This document shows, piece by piece, positions 8,468 through 16,230 of a stretch of 64,000 nt of DNA (positions are counted from its first letter, which is position 1; the number at the start of each line of letters is the position of its first letter). The position numbers were made by a program, and so were the translations under genes. This DNA comes from Streptomyces djakartensis. Lineage in GTDB: Bacteria; Actinomycetota; Actinomycetes; Streptomycetales; Streptomycetaceae. A model generated the notes under the pieces. It had not been told where the DNA came from, searched no databases, and saw only the letters and a list, made by a program, of their open reading frames with translations. Where the stretch lies: contig NZ_BMWE01000010.1 of the NCBI RefSeq assembly GCF_014651075.1, forward strand, positions 124,001 to 188,000, in the 5' to 3' direction.

Positions 8468-9415
8468 TCAGGCGGTCGCGCCCGGCGCCTTCCCCGTATG
8501 GCGCAGGATCTCCTCGGCCAGGCGGTCGTCCAGCGCCGCGGGCAGGGTGTGGCCCATGCCCTCGATCATGACCAGACGGGCGCCCGGGACGGCGGTGGCG
8601 GTGGCTTCGGCGTGCGCGGGCGGGAACATCGGGTCCTCGGTGCCGTGCAGTACCAGCGTCGGTGCCGTGACGGAGGCCAGCTCCGCCGTGGAGCCCACCG
8701 GGGCGGCCCCGGCGAGCGTGTGGTTGAGCCCGGCCCGCAGATCACGCGCCCTCTCGTACACCCGGCGCTCCATCGCGCGGTACTCGTCCTCGTGGAACGG
8801 CAGCACCGGCCCGTGCAGCACACGCCACAGCGGCAGCCGGGCGGCCAGGTATCCCTCCAGGCCCGCACCCGGTTCGGGGAACGCCGAGACGAGCGCGGCC
8901 AGCAGCTCGGGCTTCGGCGGAGGCAGTTCGCCGTCGAGCGCGGGAGCCCCTTCCATCGCGCGCTGCACCGCCGCAGCGGTGTCCGTGCCGAGAGGCTGGG
9001 ACGACAGACTCGTCAGGGTCAGCACCCGGTGCGGGTGGGTGACGGCCAGCCGCTGGCCGATGACACCCCCGAGGGAGGCACCCACCACGTGAGCACGCTC
9101 CACCCCGAACCCGTCCAGGACCGCGAGCGCGTCGGAGGCCATGTCGGCGACGGTGTACGGCTGGTCGGCGAAGTCGACCGTGGAGGAGCGTCCGGTGTCC
9201 CGGTGGTCGTAACGGATGACCCGGCGACCCCCGCCCACCAGGCGGCGGACGATCCCGTCGTTCCACTGAACACCCTGCGCCTGCGCACCCATCACCAGCA
9301 GCACCGCCGGGTGGTCCGGGTCTCCGAACTCCTCCGCCCACAGGTCGATGCCGCCCGCACGGACCATCCGCTCACGGCCCACCAGGTACTCGATCTCTTC
9401 TTTATTTTCCTGCAT
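8468..9415 (-). CDS. Alpha/beta hydrolase
   Basis: A 315-residue alpha/beta hydrolase with the nucleophile elbow GASLGG (VVGASLGGVIGQRLA), an oxyanion-type segment LLVMGAQAQG, RYDHRDTGRS before it and a C-terminal GMGHTLP supplying the catalytic His. No signal peptide. Lipase, esterase or C-C hydrolase activity cannot be distinguished. The first codons (MQENKEEIEYL) are unusually AT-rich and no good Shine-Dalgarno is visible. It is divergent from a TetR regulator 96 bp away, which probably controls it. Confidence 0.88.
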   Translation of the reverse strand: MQENKEEIEYLVGRERMVRAGGIDLWAEEFGDPDHPAVLLVMGAQAQGVQWNDGIVRRLVGGGRRVIRYDHRDTGRSSTVDFADQPYTVADMASDALAVLDGFGVERAHVVGASLGGVIGQRLAVTHPHRVLTLTSLSSQPLGTDTAAAVQRAMEGAPALDGELPPPKPELLAALVSAFPEPGAGLEGYLAARLPLWRVLHGPVLPFHEDEYRAMERRVYERARDLRAGLNHTLAGAAPVGSTAELASVTAPTLVLHGTEDPMFPPAHAEATATAVPGARLVMIEGMGHTLPAALDDRLAEEILRHTGKAPGATA

Positions 9416-9511
9416 GGTCGTTCAGGTTAATGGGTTCGGGCGGGTCACGCACCTGCTTTCCGGGTCGGTGCGGGTTGGACGCCGGGAGCCCCGCCCGGGC
9501 ACGCTGACCCC

Positions 9512-10126
9512 ATGGCGGGTGTCAAGGGGCAGGTGCAGAAGCGTGGCGTGGAGCGCCGCCGCGCCATGGTCGATGCGGCGATCGAGCTGTTCGCGCGTCA
9601 GGGGGTGCGCGGCACCGGAGTCGCCGCGATCGCCGAACGCGCCGGCGTCACCCCGTCCGCGCTCATCCACCACTTCGGCAGCAAGGACGCTCTCGTACGA
9701 GCCGTCCTGGAGGAAGCCGACCGGCGCGCCCTGGAACGGCTGTCCATCACCGAGGCAGCCCAACCCACCCTGGACGAGGCGTTCGACTGGTTCATCCGGG
9801 ACGCCGAGCACACCGCCGCCACCGAACGGGCACTGGCCGCCCTGCACACCACCCTGACGGCGGAGAACCTGGACCCCGGTTCCGTACTCCACACCTGGTT
9901 CCGCGACCGCGGCCGGGCACTGCGAGCGCACCTGGCCGACCTCTTCACGCGCGCCATGGCCGACGGTTCGGCCCGCGCGGGCCTCGACCCCGACGCCCTG
10001 GCGGCCGAGACGGCCGCGTTCCTCGAAGGCGCCCACCTGCTGTGGCTGCTCGACCCCGAGCGGGTGGACCTGGTCTCGGTGCACCGCGGCTACTTCGAGG
10101 GGCTGGCGTCCCGGATCCGGCCGTGA
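9512..10126 (+). CDS. TetR-family transcriptional regulator
   Basis: A 204-residue TetR regulator. The N-terminal HTH (residues about 12-60) shows RRAMVDAAIELFARQGVRG, then VAAIAERAGVTPSALIHHFGSKDALVRAV, typical of the family. The C-terminal ligand domain has conserved helices ending DPERVDLVSVHRGYFEGL. Divergent arrangement with the alpha/beta hydrolase suggests local repression. The ligand is unknown. ATG start. Confidence 0.9.
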   Translation: MAGVKGQVQKRGVERRRAMVDAAIELFARQGVRGTGVAAIAERAGVTPSALIHHFGSKDALVRAVLEEADRRALERLSITEAAQPTLDEAFDWFIRDAEHTAATERALAALHTTLTAENLDPGSVLHTWFRDRGRALRAHLADLFTRAMADGSARAGLDPDALAAETAAFLEGAHLLWLLDPERVDLVSVHRGYFEGLASRIRP

Positions 10127-10136
10127 CCGGGCCCCT

Positions 10137-10646
10137 CTAGGCCCACCGCGCCACGTAGTCGGCGAACGGCTCGATCCCGACACCCGCGCGCAGCTCGTCG
10201 ACGCGCTCGGGCTCGACGCAGGGCCAGGGGATCGGCGAGCCGTCCTCCCGGACACCGGCGATCTGGGTGCCGTAGACCTGCTCCCGCCCCTCGTTCACGA
10301 GCATCCGGTCGCGCAGGAACGCCAGCTCCCGGGCCCCGGCCGCCCCCGCCTCCACGGCCCCCTCCAGCAACCGCAGCGCCCGCCGCTGCACGTCCAGTTG
10401 CCGGTCGGCGTGCTGGGCGATGAGCCAGGCGGCCCGCGCGGCGTCCGCACCGACCAGGGCGGCGGTGGGCCAGCCGACCTCGTCCATGATCTCGTTCAGC
10501 CGGTCCCCGTGCCGCGCGGTGAGCCGCCGCCACGCGAGCTGCTCGGCCGGGTCGTCACTGTTGGCGGCTCCCCTGACGGCCATCTCGTGGTCGGCGGCGG
10601 CCATGGCGGTGAGTTCCTCCGAGAGGGCCGTCAGGTCGCGGGTCAT
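10137..10646 (-). CDS. DUF6624-type hypothetical protein
   Basis: A 169-residue soluble, mostly helical protein starting MTRDLTALSEELTAMAAADH. It has the pattern of a family of uncharacterised actinobacterial proteins (probably DUF6624): GWPTAALVGADAARAAWLIAQHAD followed by FLRDRMLVNEGREQVYGTQ, then PCVEPERVDELRAGVGI. The ATG at 10646 is chosen because GGGAG sits six bases upstream. Function unknown. It converges on the TetR gene with only a 10-bp gap. Confidence 0.75.
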   Translation of the reverse strand: MTRDLTALSEELTAMAAADHEMAVRGAANSDDPAEQLAWRRLTARHGDRLNEIMDEVGWPTAALVGADAARAAWLIAQHADRQLDVQRRALRLLEGAVEAGAAGARELAFLRDRMLVNEGREQVYGTQIAGVREDGSPIPWPCVEPERVDELRAGVGIEPFADYVARWA

Positions 10647-10785
10647 GGACAACTCCCTTGCTGTTCAGGCTGCTTGACAGAACCCTAAAGCCGCATTCAG
10701 CCCGAAAAGATCATTCCGGAGGACGGTGACACGGGGGCCTCCGAGGCGGGATACTTGATCTACGCCGATCAGCCGAGGGCTCGTC

Positions 10786-11031
10786 TCACCTCGACCTCAC
10801 ATCCCGGTTGACCTGCCTCACCCGCGCCCGCAGGGCCTCCCCCACGGGCAGCGAGCGCAGTACGTCGGTCAGATGCTCGGCCGTCCGTACGTTGCACCGC
10901 CCCAGGTCGACCAGGGCGAACGGCTCGTCACTCGCGGCCGTGACCGGGTCGACGCACAGGGACGGCAGCACGACACCGACTCCCTTGAGGGCTTCCCGCA
11001 GCGACTCCACGACTTCATCGGTCGAGCGCAC
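10786..11031 (-). CDS. Small conserved hypothetical protein next to Scr1-like module
   Basis: An 81-residue protein, MRSTDEVVESLREALKGVGV..., with a central LVDLGRCNVRTAEHLTDVL segment. Proteins like this are often found divergent from XRE/DUF5753 regulators in Streptomyces; function unknown. It is divergent from the regulator at 11146, and the space between holds an inverted repeat. Confidence 0.65.
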   Translation of the reverse strand: MRSTDEVVESLREALKGVGVVLPSLCVDPVTAASDEPFALVDLGRCNVRTAEHLTDVLRSLPVGEALRARVRQVNRDVRSR

Positions 11032-11043
11032 CTTTCCCTACCT

Positions 11044-11077
11044 CCACGCTGAGTTTGTGATTCACCACACAGCGTGG
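11044..11077. promoter_or_regulatory. Inverted repeat between divergent XRE module genes
   Basis: Arms CCACGCTG (11044-11051) and CAGCGTGG (11070-11077) flank an internal GTGATTCAC pseudo-palindrome. The nested symmetry in the divergent promoter space suggests an operator, most simply for the XRE regulator that follows. Confidence 0.4.
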
Positions 11078-11145
11078 CCGCTGGGTGCCTAACCTGGCCA
11101 TACGCGACGTTCCAACAACCCCATGTGTGCGACAGGGAGTTGCCC

Positions 11146-11985
11146 ATGCCCGGCCCCAGGGATCTCGACCCGTCCTCCTCCCCTCGGGCCCTCCTGGGCG
11201 CCGAGCTCCGCCACGCCCGTGAGAAGGCCGGCCTCAGCCAGGAGGAAGTGGGGCAGCGGCTGTTCGTGAGCGGGTCGTTCATCGGGCAGCTGGAGGCGGG
11301 GACGCGGCGGATGCAGCGGGAGTACGCGCGGTTGCTGGACGAGGTGCTGGGGACGGGGGACTTTTTTCAGCGGAACTGCGGGGTGACGGCGAAGTCGAAG
11401 TATCCGGAGCACTTTGCGGAGGCAGCGGAGGCAGAGTGCCGGGCGGTGGCCATCAGGGAGTTCGCGTCGATGCTGATTCCCGGGCTGCTCCAGACCCCCG
11501 CCTACGCCCGGGCTGTGTGCCGCGCATATCAACCGACGGCACCGGACGAGGAGATCGAAAAGAGGGTGGCCGCCCGCATGGAGCGGACCCGCATCCTCGA
11601 CGATCCAACAAAGCCGTTGTTGTGGGCCGTGATTGACGAGTCGGCGTTGCGGCGGGTGACAGGTGGGGCGGATGTCATGGCCGAGGCCCTGCGACACATC
11701 GCCGACCTGGCCCGTCGTAGCCGGTCCATCGTGCAGGTGCTGCCGTTCGACGCGGGGGCGCACCCGGCCATGCAGGGATGCGTCAAGCTGATGGACTTCG
11801 ACGACGCGCCACCGCTGGTGTACCTGGAAGGGGTGGGCACCGGGCGCCTGGAGGACGACCCCGCCACCGTCGCGGAGTATCGGTTCTACTACGAGTTCCT
11901 CGCGGCCTCCGCACTCTCGCCGGAGAAGTCCCTAGCACTGCTCGAAGCAATGGCCCAGGATTACAAGCATGAGGAACATCCCTGA
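11146..11985 (+). CDS. XRE-type regulator with DUF5753 domain (Scr1-like)
   Basis: A 279-residue protein. Residues about 20-75 form a Cro/CI-type HTH (LRHAREKAGLSQEEVGQRLF, then GSFIGQLEAGTRRM). The rest is the DUF5753 domain (IPGLLQTPAYARAVCRAYQP, RQERRxR-like MERTRILDDP, then VQVLPFDAGAHPAMQG). Streptomyces has many such proteins paired with DUF397 partners; Scr1/Scr2 of S. coelicolor behave as a toxin-antitoxin-like pair affecting development and antibiotic production. GGGAG seven bases before the ATG decides the start. Its 3' end overlaps the DUF397 gene by 17 bp. Confidence 0.88.
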   Translation: MPGPRDLDPSSSPRALLGAELRHAREKAGLSQEEVGQRLFVSGSFIGQLEAGTRRMQREYARLLDEVLGTGDFFQRNCGVTAKSKYPEHFAEAAEAECRAVAIREFASMLIPGLLQTPAYARAVCRAYQPTAPDEEIEKRVAARMERTRILDDPTKPLLWAVIDESALRRVTGGADVMAEALRHIADLARRSRSIVQVLPFDAGAHPAMQGCVKLMDFDDAPPLVYLEGVGTGRLEDDPATVAEYRFYYEFLAASALSPEKSLALLEAMAQDYKHEEHP

Positions 11986-12181
11986 TTCCGACCTGTGCGC
12001 GGCCACCTGGCACAAGTCCAGCTACAGCGGCGGCAGTGGCGACAACTGCTTGGAACTCACGCACGACTTCCCCGCCGTTGCTCCCGTCCGTGACTCCAAG
12101 ATTCCCCACGGCCCGAAGCTCGTGTTCCGGGCCACGGCCTGGGCCACGTTCGTCGCGAACCTCAAGGACGAGACGGCCTGA
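11969..12181 (+). CDS. DUF397 domain-containing small protein
   Basis: A 70-residue protein with the hallmark WHKSSYSGGSGDNCLEL motif of DUF397 and a C-terminal FRATAWATFVANLK. It is the usual partner of the upstream DUF5753 regulator (17-bp overlap), suggesting translational coupling. In the studied S. coelicolor pair the DUF397 protein acts as the toxin-like member; for this copy that is inference. Confidence 0.88.
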   Translation: MRNIPDSDLCAATWHKSSYSGGSGDNCLELTHDFPAVAPVRDSKIPHGPKLVFRATAWATFVANLKDETA

Positions 12182-12276
12182 GCTTCGGGATCCGGGCTTC
12201 GAGCCCCCTTTTCAAGGAATGGGTGGAGGGCCTCAACCCGCCCTCCCGCCCCGCGTGTTGACTTGACGCGTTCGGC

Positions 12277-12306
12277 TTGCCACGGACGGTGACCAACCTC
12301 TAGCGT
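12277..12306 (+). promoter_or_regulatory. Candidate promoter of the HTH/Zn-ribbon gene
   Basis: A -35-like TTGCCA (12277-12282), an 18-bp spacer and a -10-like TAGCGT (12301-12306). Transcription would begin around 12313, just before the hairpin at 12323. Based on sequence match only. Confidence 0.45.
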
Positions 12307-12322
12307 TCCCACATACGCAACA

Positions 12323-12355
12323 GCCCCCGCCCGGTGCGCCAACACCTGCGGGGGC
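12323..12355 (+). promoter_or_regulatory. 5'-leader hairpin before HTH/Zn-ribbon gene
   Basis: Perfect 8-bp arms GCCCCCGC / GCGGGGGC with an inner GGTG/CACC stem. The hairpin begins about 10 nt after the predicted transcription start and 35 nt before the ATG at 12390, so it would sit at the extreme 5' end of the mRNA: an attenuator, RNA stabiliser or protein-binding leader rather than an ordinary terminator. Confidence 0.5.
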
Positions 12356-12389
12356 TTAACCAACGGCATCGAAGAACAGGTTCGATCCC

Positions 12390-13244
12390 ATGGCTGAGTC
12401 TCAGCTTAGTGCTGCCTCCCCGTCCGCGCACCCGATGGCGAACCCTGGATACGGCAAGCGTTCCGCCCCCGACCAACTCCCCCGCAGCGACCACGACTTC
12501 ACGGCGCTCCCACCCCGCGAAGCAGCCATCGCCGCCTACCTCGACCGGCTCCCCGACGGCGCCGACATCTCCGTGAAGACGCTGGCCAAGCAGCTCCCGT
12601 ACGGACAGTGCGCCCTCGGCACCGCCCTCAACCGCCTCCAGGAGGCAGGCCACCTGCGCCGAGGTCGCGAGTGCGTGACGGCGGACGACGGCAGCTCCCG
12701 CTGGATCACCCGTTCGTGGTGGTCCCGCACCGCCCGCGACGACGACTGGTGGGCGGCCTTCACTCGCGGCGACGTACCAAGGTCAACGCAGCAGCGTCCC
12801 ACCCGCTCCCGCGCCCACATCCTCCTGGCCGCCCTCGGCCGCACGGCACCCGCCCTGTCCCTCTCCCAGGCCGACTGCGCGACGCTCGCCCCGCTGGTGA
12901 CGGACTGGTTCGAGCGGGGCGCCTCGGAGGACGACGTGGTGCGTGCGCTCACGGCCGGCCTGCCGACGCCCGTCCACCACCCAGCCGCCCTGGTCCGCAA
13001 CCGCCTGACCAGCAAACTCCCGCCTCGACCCACCCCACGCCCGCCCCTGCGCGTCCTGGAGTGCGCGAACTGCGGTACGCCGGGGCGCCCGGAGTCATTG
13101 CCAGGAGGTCGTTGCAGCGCCTGCCGGGGCGAACGCACCCCCGCGCAACCCCCCGCACCCCTGTCCGCCCCCACGGTTCACGACCGCGCGGCCCAGATCC
13201 GCGCCGCGATGTCCCAACGACGCCGAGAGAAGGCATCCACATGA
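12390..13244 (+). CDS. Winged-helix/zinc-ribbon DNA-binding-like protein
   Basis: A 284-residue protein. Residues about 45-100 look like a helix-turn-helix (PPREAAIAAYLDRLPDGADISVK split into two helices, ALGTALNRLQEAGHLRRGRE as recognition helix and wing). About 110-215 is a helical region, and CANCGTPGRPE...CSACRGE at about 228-250 is a four-Cys zinc ribbon. This is a recurrent Streptomyces family of unknown role. The stop overlaps an in-frame ATG of the next gene, but that gene's better start lies 60 bp on. Expression probably depends on the leader hairpin. Confidence 0.75.
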   Translation: MAESQLSAASPSAHPMANPGYGKRSAPDQLPRSDHDFTALPPREAAIAAYLDRLPDGADISVKTLAKQLPYGQCALGTALNRLQEAGHLRRGRECVTADDGSSRWITRSWWSRTARDDDWWAAFTRGDVPRSTQQRPTRSRAHILLAALGRTAPALSLSQADCATLAPLVTDWFERGASEDDVVRALTAGLPTPVHHPAALVRNRLTSKLPPRPTPRPPLRVLECANCGTPGRPESLPGGRCSACRGERTPAQPPAPLSAPTVHDRAAQIRAAMSQRRREKAST

Positions 13245-13303
13245 CAGCTCCTACGGTCCGACGCCACCGACCGGGGGCACGATGGAGGAAAGGAGGCGAC
13301 GCC

Positions 13304-13984
13304 ATGACCCCAGAGACCGCTGACCGCCCTCAGATGGACGTCGAAGACTTCGACGAACTCGTTCGCAGGGCTCCGAGGGAGATCCGGAACAGGCTGGAGT
13401 TCTTGGGTGGACGGTTGTGCATCCGACACGGCCCGCTCGACGTGGACGAGTTCGAGGAGCTTGCCGCGGCAGCACCCGAGACGGTGCGGCTGGAGTACAT
13501 CAATGGAAAGGTAGAGGTCAAGGCTGTGCCGGACGGCAACCACCGCTCGATCTTCATGTGGCTGCTGCGCCAGTGCATGCAGCACCGTCCTGACCTGGAT
13601 CTCGTACCCGAGTCGGGTGTCAAGGCCGAGACCTACCGCAAGGGCCGCGCTCGTACGGACGGGACTCTCGTGCCGGTCGACCACTTCCGGGGCGATGGCG
13701 AGTGGTCCGACCCCGACGGTGCTCTGATGGCCGTGGAGATCACCTCCCACGACCGCGACACCGATCAGCGCGACCGCATCGACAAGCCGGTCGGCTACGC
13801 CGGGGCCGAGATCCCCGTCTACCTCCTGATCGACCGCGACAACCACACCGTCACGGTCTTCAGCGAACCCAAGGACGGCCGCTACCAGCAGGTCTCCCCG
13901 CATCCCTGGGGCGCCACCGTCGAGCTCCCCGCCCCCGTGAACATCACCCTGGACACCGAGAAGCTCAAGGACTACGCCGACTGA
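13304..13984 (+). CDS. Uma2-family putative endonuclease
   Basis: A 226-residue protein with a PD-(D/E)XK-like Uma2 fold: EYINGKVEVKAVPDGNH, DLDLVPESGVK, then ALMAVEITSHDRDTDQRDR and KPVGYAGAEIPVYLLIDRD. The acidic residues and Glu-Ile-Thr-Ser strand are the usual catalytic-core positions. Uma2 proteins are abundant in cyanobacteria and actinobacteria, predicted nucleases of unknown target. An excellent GGAGGAAAGGAGG-like Shine-Dalgarno just before 13304 fixes the start over the in-frame ATG at 13241. Confidence 0.85.
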   Translation: MTPETADRPQMDVEDFDELVRRAPREIRNRLEFLGGRLCIRHGPLDVDEFEELAAAAPETVRLEYINGKVEVKAVPDGNHRSIFMWLLRQCMQHRPDLDLVPESGVKAETYRKGRARTDGTLVPVDHFRGDGEWSDPDGALMAVEITSHDRDTDQRDRIDKPVGYAGAEIPVYLLIDRDNHTVTVFSEPKDGRYQQVSPHPWGATVELPAPVNITLDTEKLKDYAD

Positions 13985-13997
13985 CGACAATGGCACC

Positions 13998-14573
13998 ATG
14001 AACCACGCCCAGCTCACCGCCCTAGGCCGCGCCCTCCGACTCCTCGGCGAGCACGGGGAAGCCCTCGGATCCGACACCCCGGACGCCAAGCTGCACGAGG
14101 TCAAGGCGGACGTGCGGCGGGCCCTGGAGCTGCTGGAGGAGAGCGTCACGGCGGCCAAGCCCACCACCCGCTGCCCCGAGCATCCGAACGGCCCCGTCGA
14201 CAAGGGCGCGCCCGACCTCTGCCTGCTGTGCGAGACGCGGCGCCGGGCCGCCCGCCGGGACGAGTTCAACGGGCCCGCCCCGAACCCCCAGCAGCCCACC
14301 GAACACCCCGTGCAGTCCCGTTACGGCGTGCGCGGCGACCGCCCCCAGCCCCAGCAGCGCTGGCTGCCGGAGCTGTGGAACGGCCAGTCCTGGCAACTGT
14401 GCGGCACGCCGCGCCGGGACCGCCGCGAGGCGGAGCTGTTCATCGCCGCGCAGCGGCGTGCGCCCCGGGCCGCCATGGCGTACCGGCTGGTGCACGAGTT
14501 CACCGACTACGAGGTGCTGCGGGTGTGGGGGACGCCGGTGCGCGTCGACATCGAGCCGATGGGCAACCTCTAG
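13998..14573 (+). CDS. Hypothetical protein with Cys pairs
   Basis: A 191-residue soluble protein. The N-terminal 50 residues are helical (HAQLTALGRALRLLGEHGEAL). About 55-80 has RCPEHPNG and CLLCETR, a possible zinc site. The C-terminal half has YGVRGDRPQPQQRWLPELW and RAAMAYRLVHEFTDYEVL. No family recognised. It follows the Uma2 gene by 13 bp and is probably in its operon. Confidence 0.65.
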   Translation: MNHAQLTALGRALRLLGEHGEALGSDTPDAKLHEVKADVRRALELLEESVTAAKPTTRCPEHPNGPVDKGAPDLCLLCETRRRAARRDEFNGPAPNPQQPTEHPVQSRYGVRGDRPQPQQRWLPELWNGQSWQLCGTPRRDRREAELFIAAQRRAPRAAMAYRLVHEFTDYEVLRVWGTPVRVDIEPMGNL

Positions 14574-14577
14574 CGGT

Positions 14578-16134
14578 TCACCGCAGCGGCAGCGGCGAGA
14601 AGTCGTACCCGTCCCACAGCCGCCGCGACGCCTCCTCCGGGTAGGCCGTGACCACCGGCTCCGCGTCCAGCACCTGCACCAGCCGCTCCGCAGGGTCATA
14701 CGCCGGCCAGCCCGGGTCGCCGGTCCGCGCGAACGCCGTCCAGGACGAGCGGAAGCGGGACGACAGGGCCTGGGCCTCGGGGGACGGCTCGGCGCCGGCG
14801 AACAGCAGCGCCCCGAGGTCCGCCCCGAACGTTCCGAAAAGCAGGGGGATGTCCAGGCCGTGGCAGGCGCCCAGCGCGCCGCCGTTGCCGGGGGCCGGCC
14901 AGGTCAGTTCGTAGAGGTGGGCGCGTCCGCCGCCCGCGTGCTGCGCCTGCGCCAGGTGCAGGGAGGGCATGCTGAACAGCCAGTCCGTCTGGACGCGTTC
15001 GTACAGCTCGCTCGGGGAGGCGTCGGGGAAGGCCGTGCGGTAGGCCTGTTCGCCGTCGGGGCCGGGAGCGAAGAGACGCAGGGCCGAGGCCGCCTTCTCC
15101 TCGGGGATCCGGCCCAGTTGACCGGCTATGGCGATGAAGAGGCGGTACTCGTCCCGGTTGTGGCCCACCAGCAGGTCGATGTCCTTCGCGGCACCGGACC
15201 TCAGTGCCTGCCACGGCGTCGTCGGCAGCACCTCGCCGTCGACCACCGGCGAGAACGGGGTGGAGGTCGGTGCCACTTGGCCCCAGCGGTCGAGGTACTG
15301 GAGCATCTTCGTGCTCAGCGTCTCGCCCGCCGCGGGCAGGCGGCGCGGGTCCACCGTCGACAGGTCGGCGACCGTGGGACGCAGTCCCACCTCGGCGGCG
15401 ATGGCGGTGCCGATGTCCCTGGCCAGCGCGTCGGAGAAGAATGTCCCCGGCACGCTCTGCGCGATCGCCCGCCCGAACAGTCCGGCCGCGCGCGGCATGG
15501 CGAGCAGTGAGGCGATGGACCCCGCGCCCGCGGACTCGCCGAAGACCGTGACCTGCCCGGGGTCGCCGCCGAAGGCCTCGATGTTGTCCCGGACCCACTC
15601 CAGCGCGGCCACCTGGTCGAGCAGTCCGCGGTTGGCGGGCGCCCCCTCGATGTGGGCGAAGCCCTCGATGCCGACGCGGTAGTTGAGGGTGACGACCACC
15701 AGGTCGCCGTCGGCGGCGATGCGCCGGGCGTCGTAGCCGGGGCTGCCGGAGTGGCCGAGCTTGTAGGCGCCGCCGTAGATCCACACCATCACCGGGCGGC
15801 GGGCGGCCGGGTCGGCTTCGGGAGTCCAGACGTTGACCGTGAGCCAGTCGTCGCCCTGGGGCACATTGATCAGGCCCGGTCCGCCCATCAGGGCCAGGTC
15901 CTGCGGGGGCGGCGGGCCGAAGGCGTACGCGTCCCGTATGCCGTCCCAGGTGTGGGCGGGCCGCGGGGCCTGGAAGCGGGCCTCGCCCACCGGCGGTGCG
16001 GCGAACGGGATGCCACGGAAGACGGCGAGCCCCTCCTCCCTCCGGCCCCGGACCGCACCGGCGGTCGTTCGGACCACCGGCGCGGCTCCCTCAAAGGCGC
16101 CGCCCCTCGGCGGGCTGGGCTCGGTCGTCGTCAT
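14578..16134 (-). CDS. Type-B carboxylesterase/lipase
   Basis: A 518-residue member of the carboxylesterase/cholinesterase family. Ser201 sits in the elbow VFGESAGAGS; other signatures are VRGIPFAAPPVG-like FRGIPFAAPPVGEARF, VWIYGGAYKLG (oxyanion hole) and LNYRVG. The C-terminal catalytic His is in ACHGLDIPLLFG. It hydrolyses carboxylic esters; no signal peptide is visible, so cytosolic action is expected. Length is normal. It converges with the hypothetical gene on its left and precedes no partner in a tight operon. Confidence 0.92.
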   Translation of the reverse strand: MTTTEPSPPRGGAFEGAAPVVRTTAGAVRGRREEGLAVFRGIPFAAPPVGEARFQAPRPAHTWDGIRDAYAFGPPPPQDLALMGGPGLINVPQGDDWLTVNVWTPEADPAARRPVMVWIYGGAYKLGHSGSPGYDARRIAADGDLVVVTLNYRVGIEGFAHIEGAPANRGLLDQVAALEWVRDNIEAFGGDPGQVTVFGESAGAGSIASLLAMPRAAGLFGRAIAQSVPGTFFSDALARDIGTAIAAEVGLRPTVADLSTVDPRRLPAAGETLSTKMLQYLDRWGQVAPTSTPFSPVVDGEVLPTTPWQALRSGAAKDIDLLVGHNRDEYRLFIAIAGQLGRIPEEKAASALRLFAPGPDGEQAYRTAFPDASPSELYERVQTDWLFSMPSLHLAQAQHAGGGRAHLYELTWPAPGNGGALGACHGLDIPLLFGTFGADLGALLFAGAEPSPEAQALSSRFRSSWTAFARTGDPGWPAYDPAERLVQVLDAEPVVTAYPEEASRRLWDGYDFSPLPLR

Positions 16135-16230
16135 CTGGATCTCCTCACAACGCGATGTCGGTGAACAGACGCCCGGTCAGTGTCCTTGAGTGATGCAAGC
16201 GGATCTAGAGTCACGGTCCCGAAACCGGTT

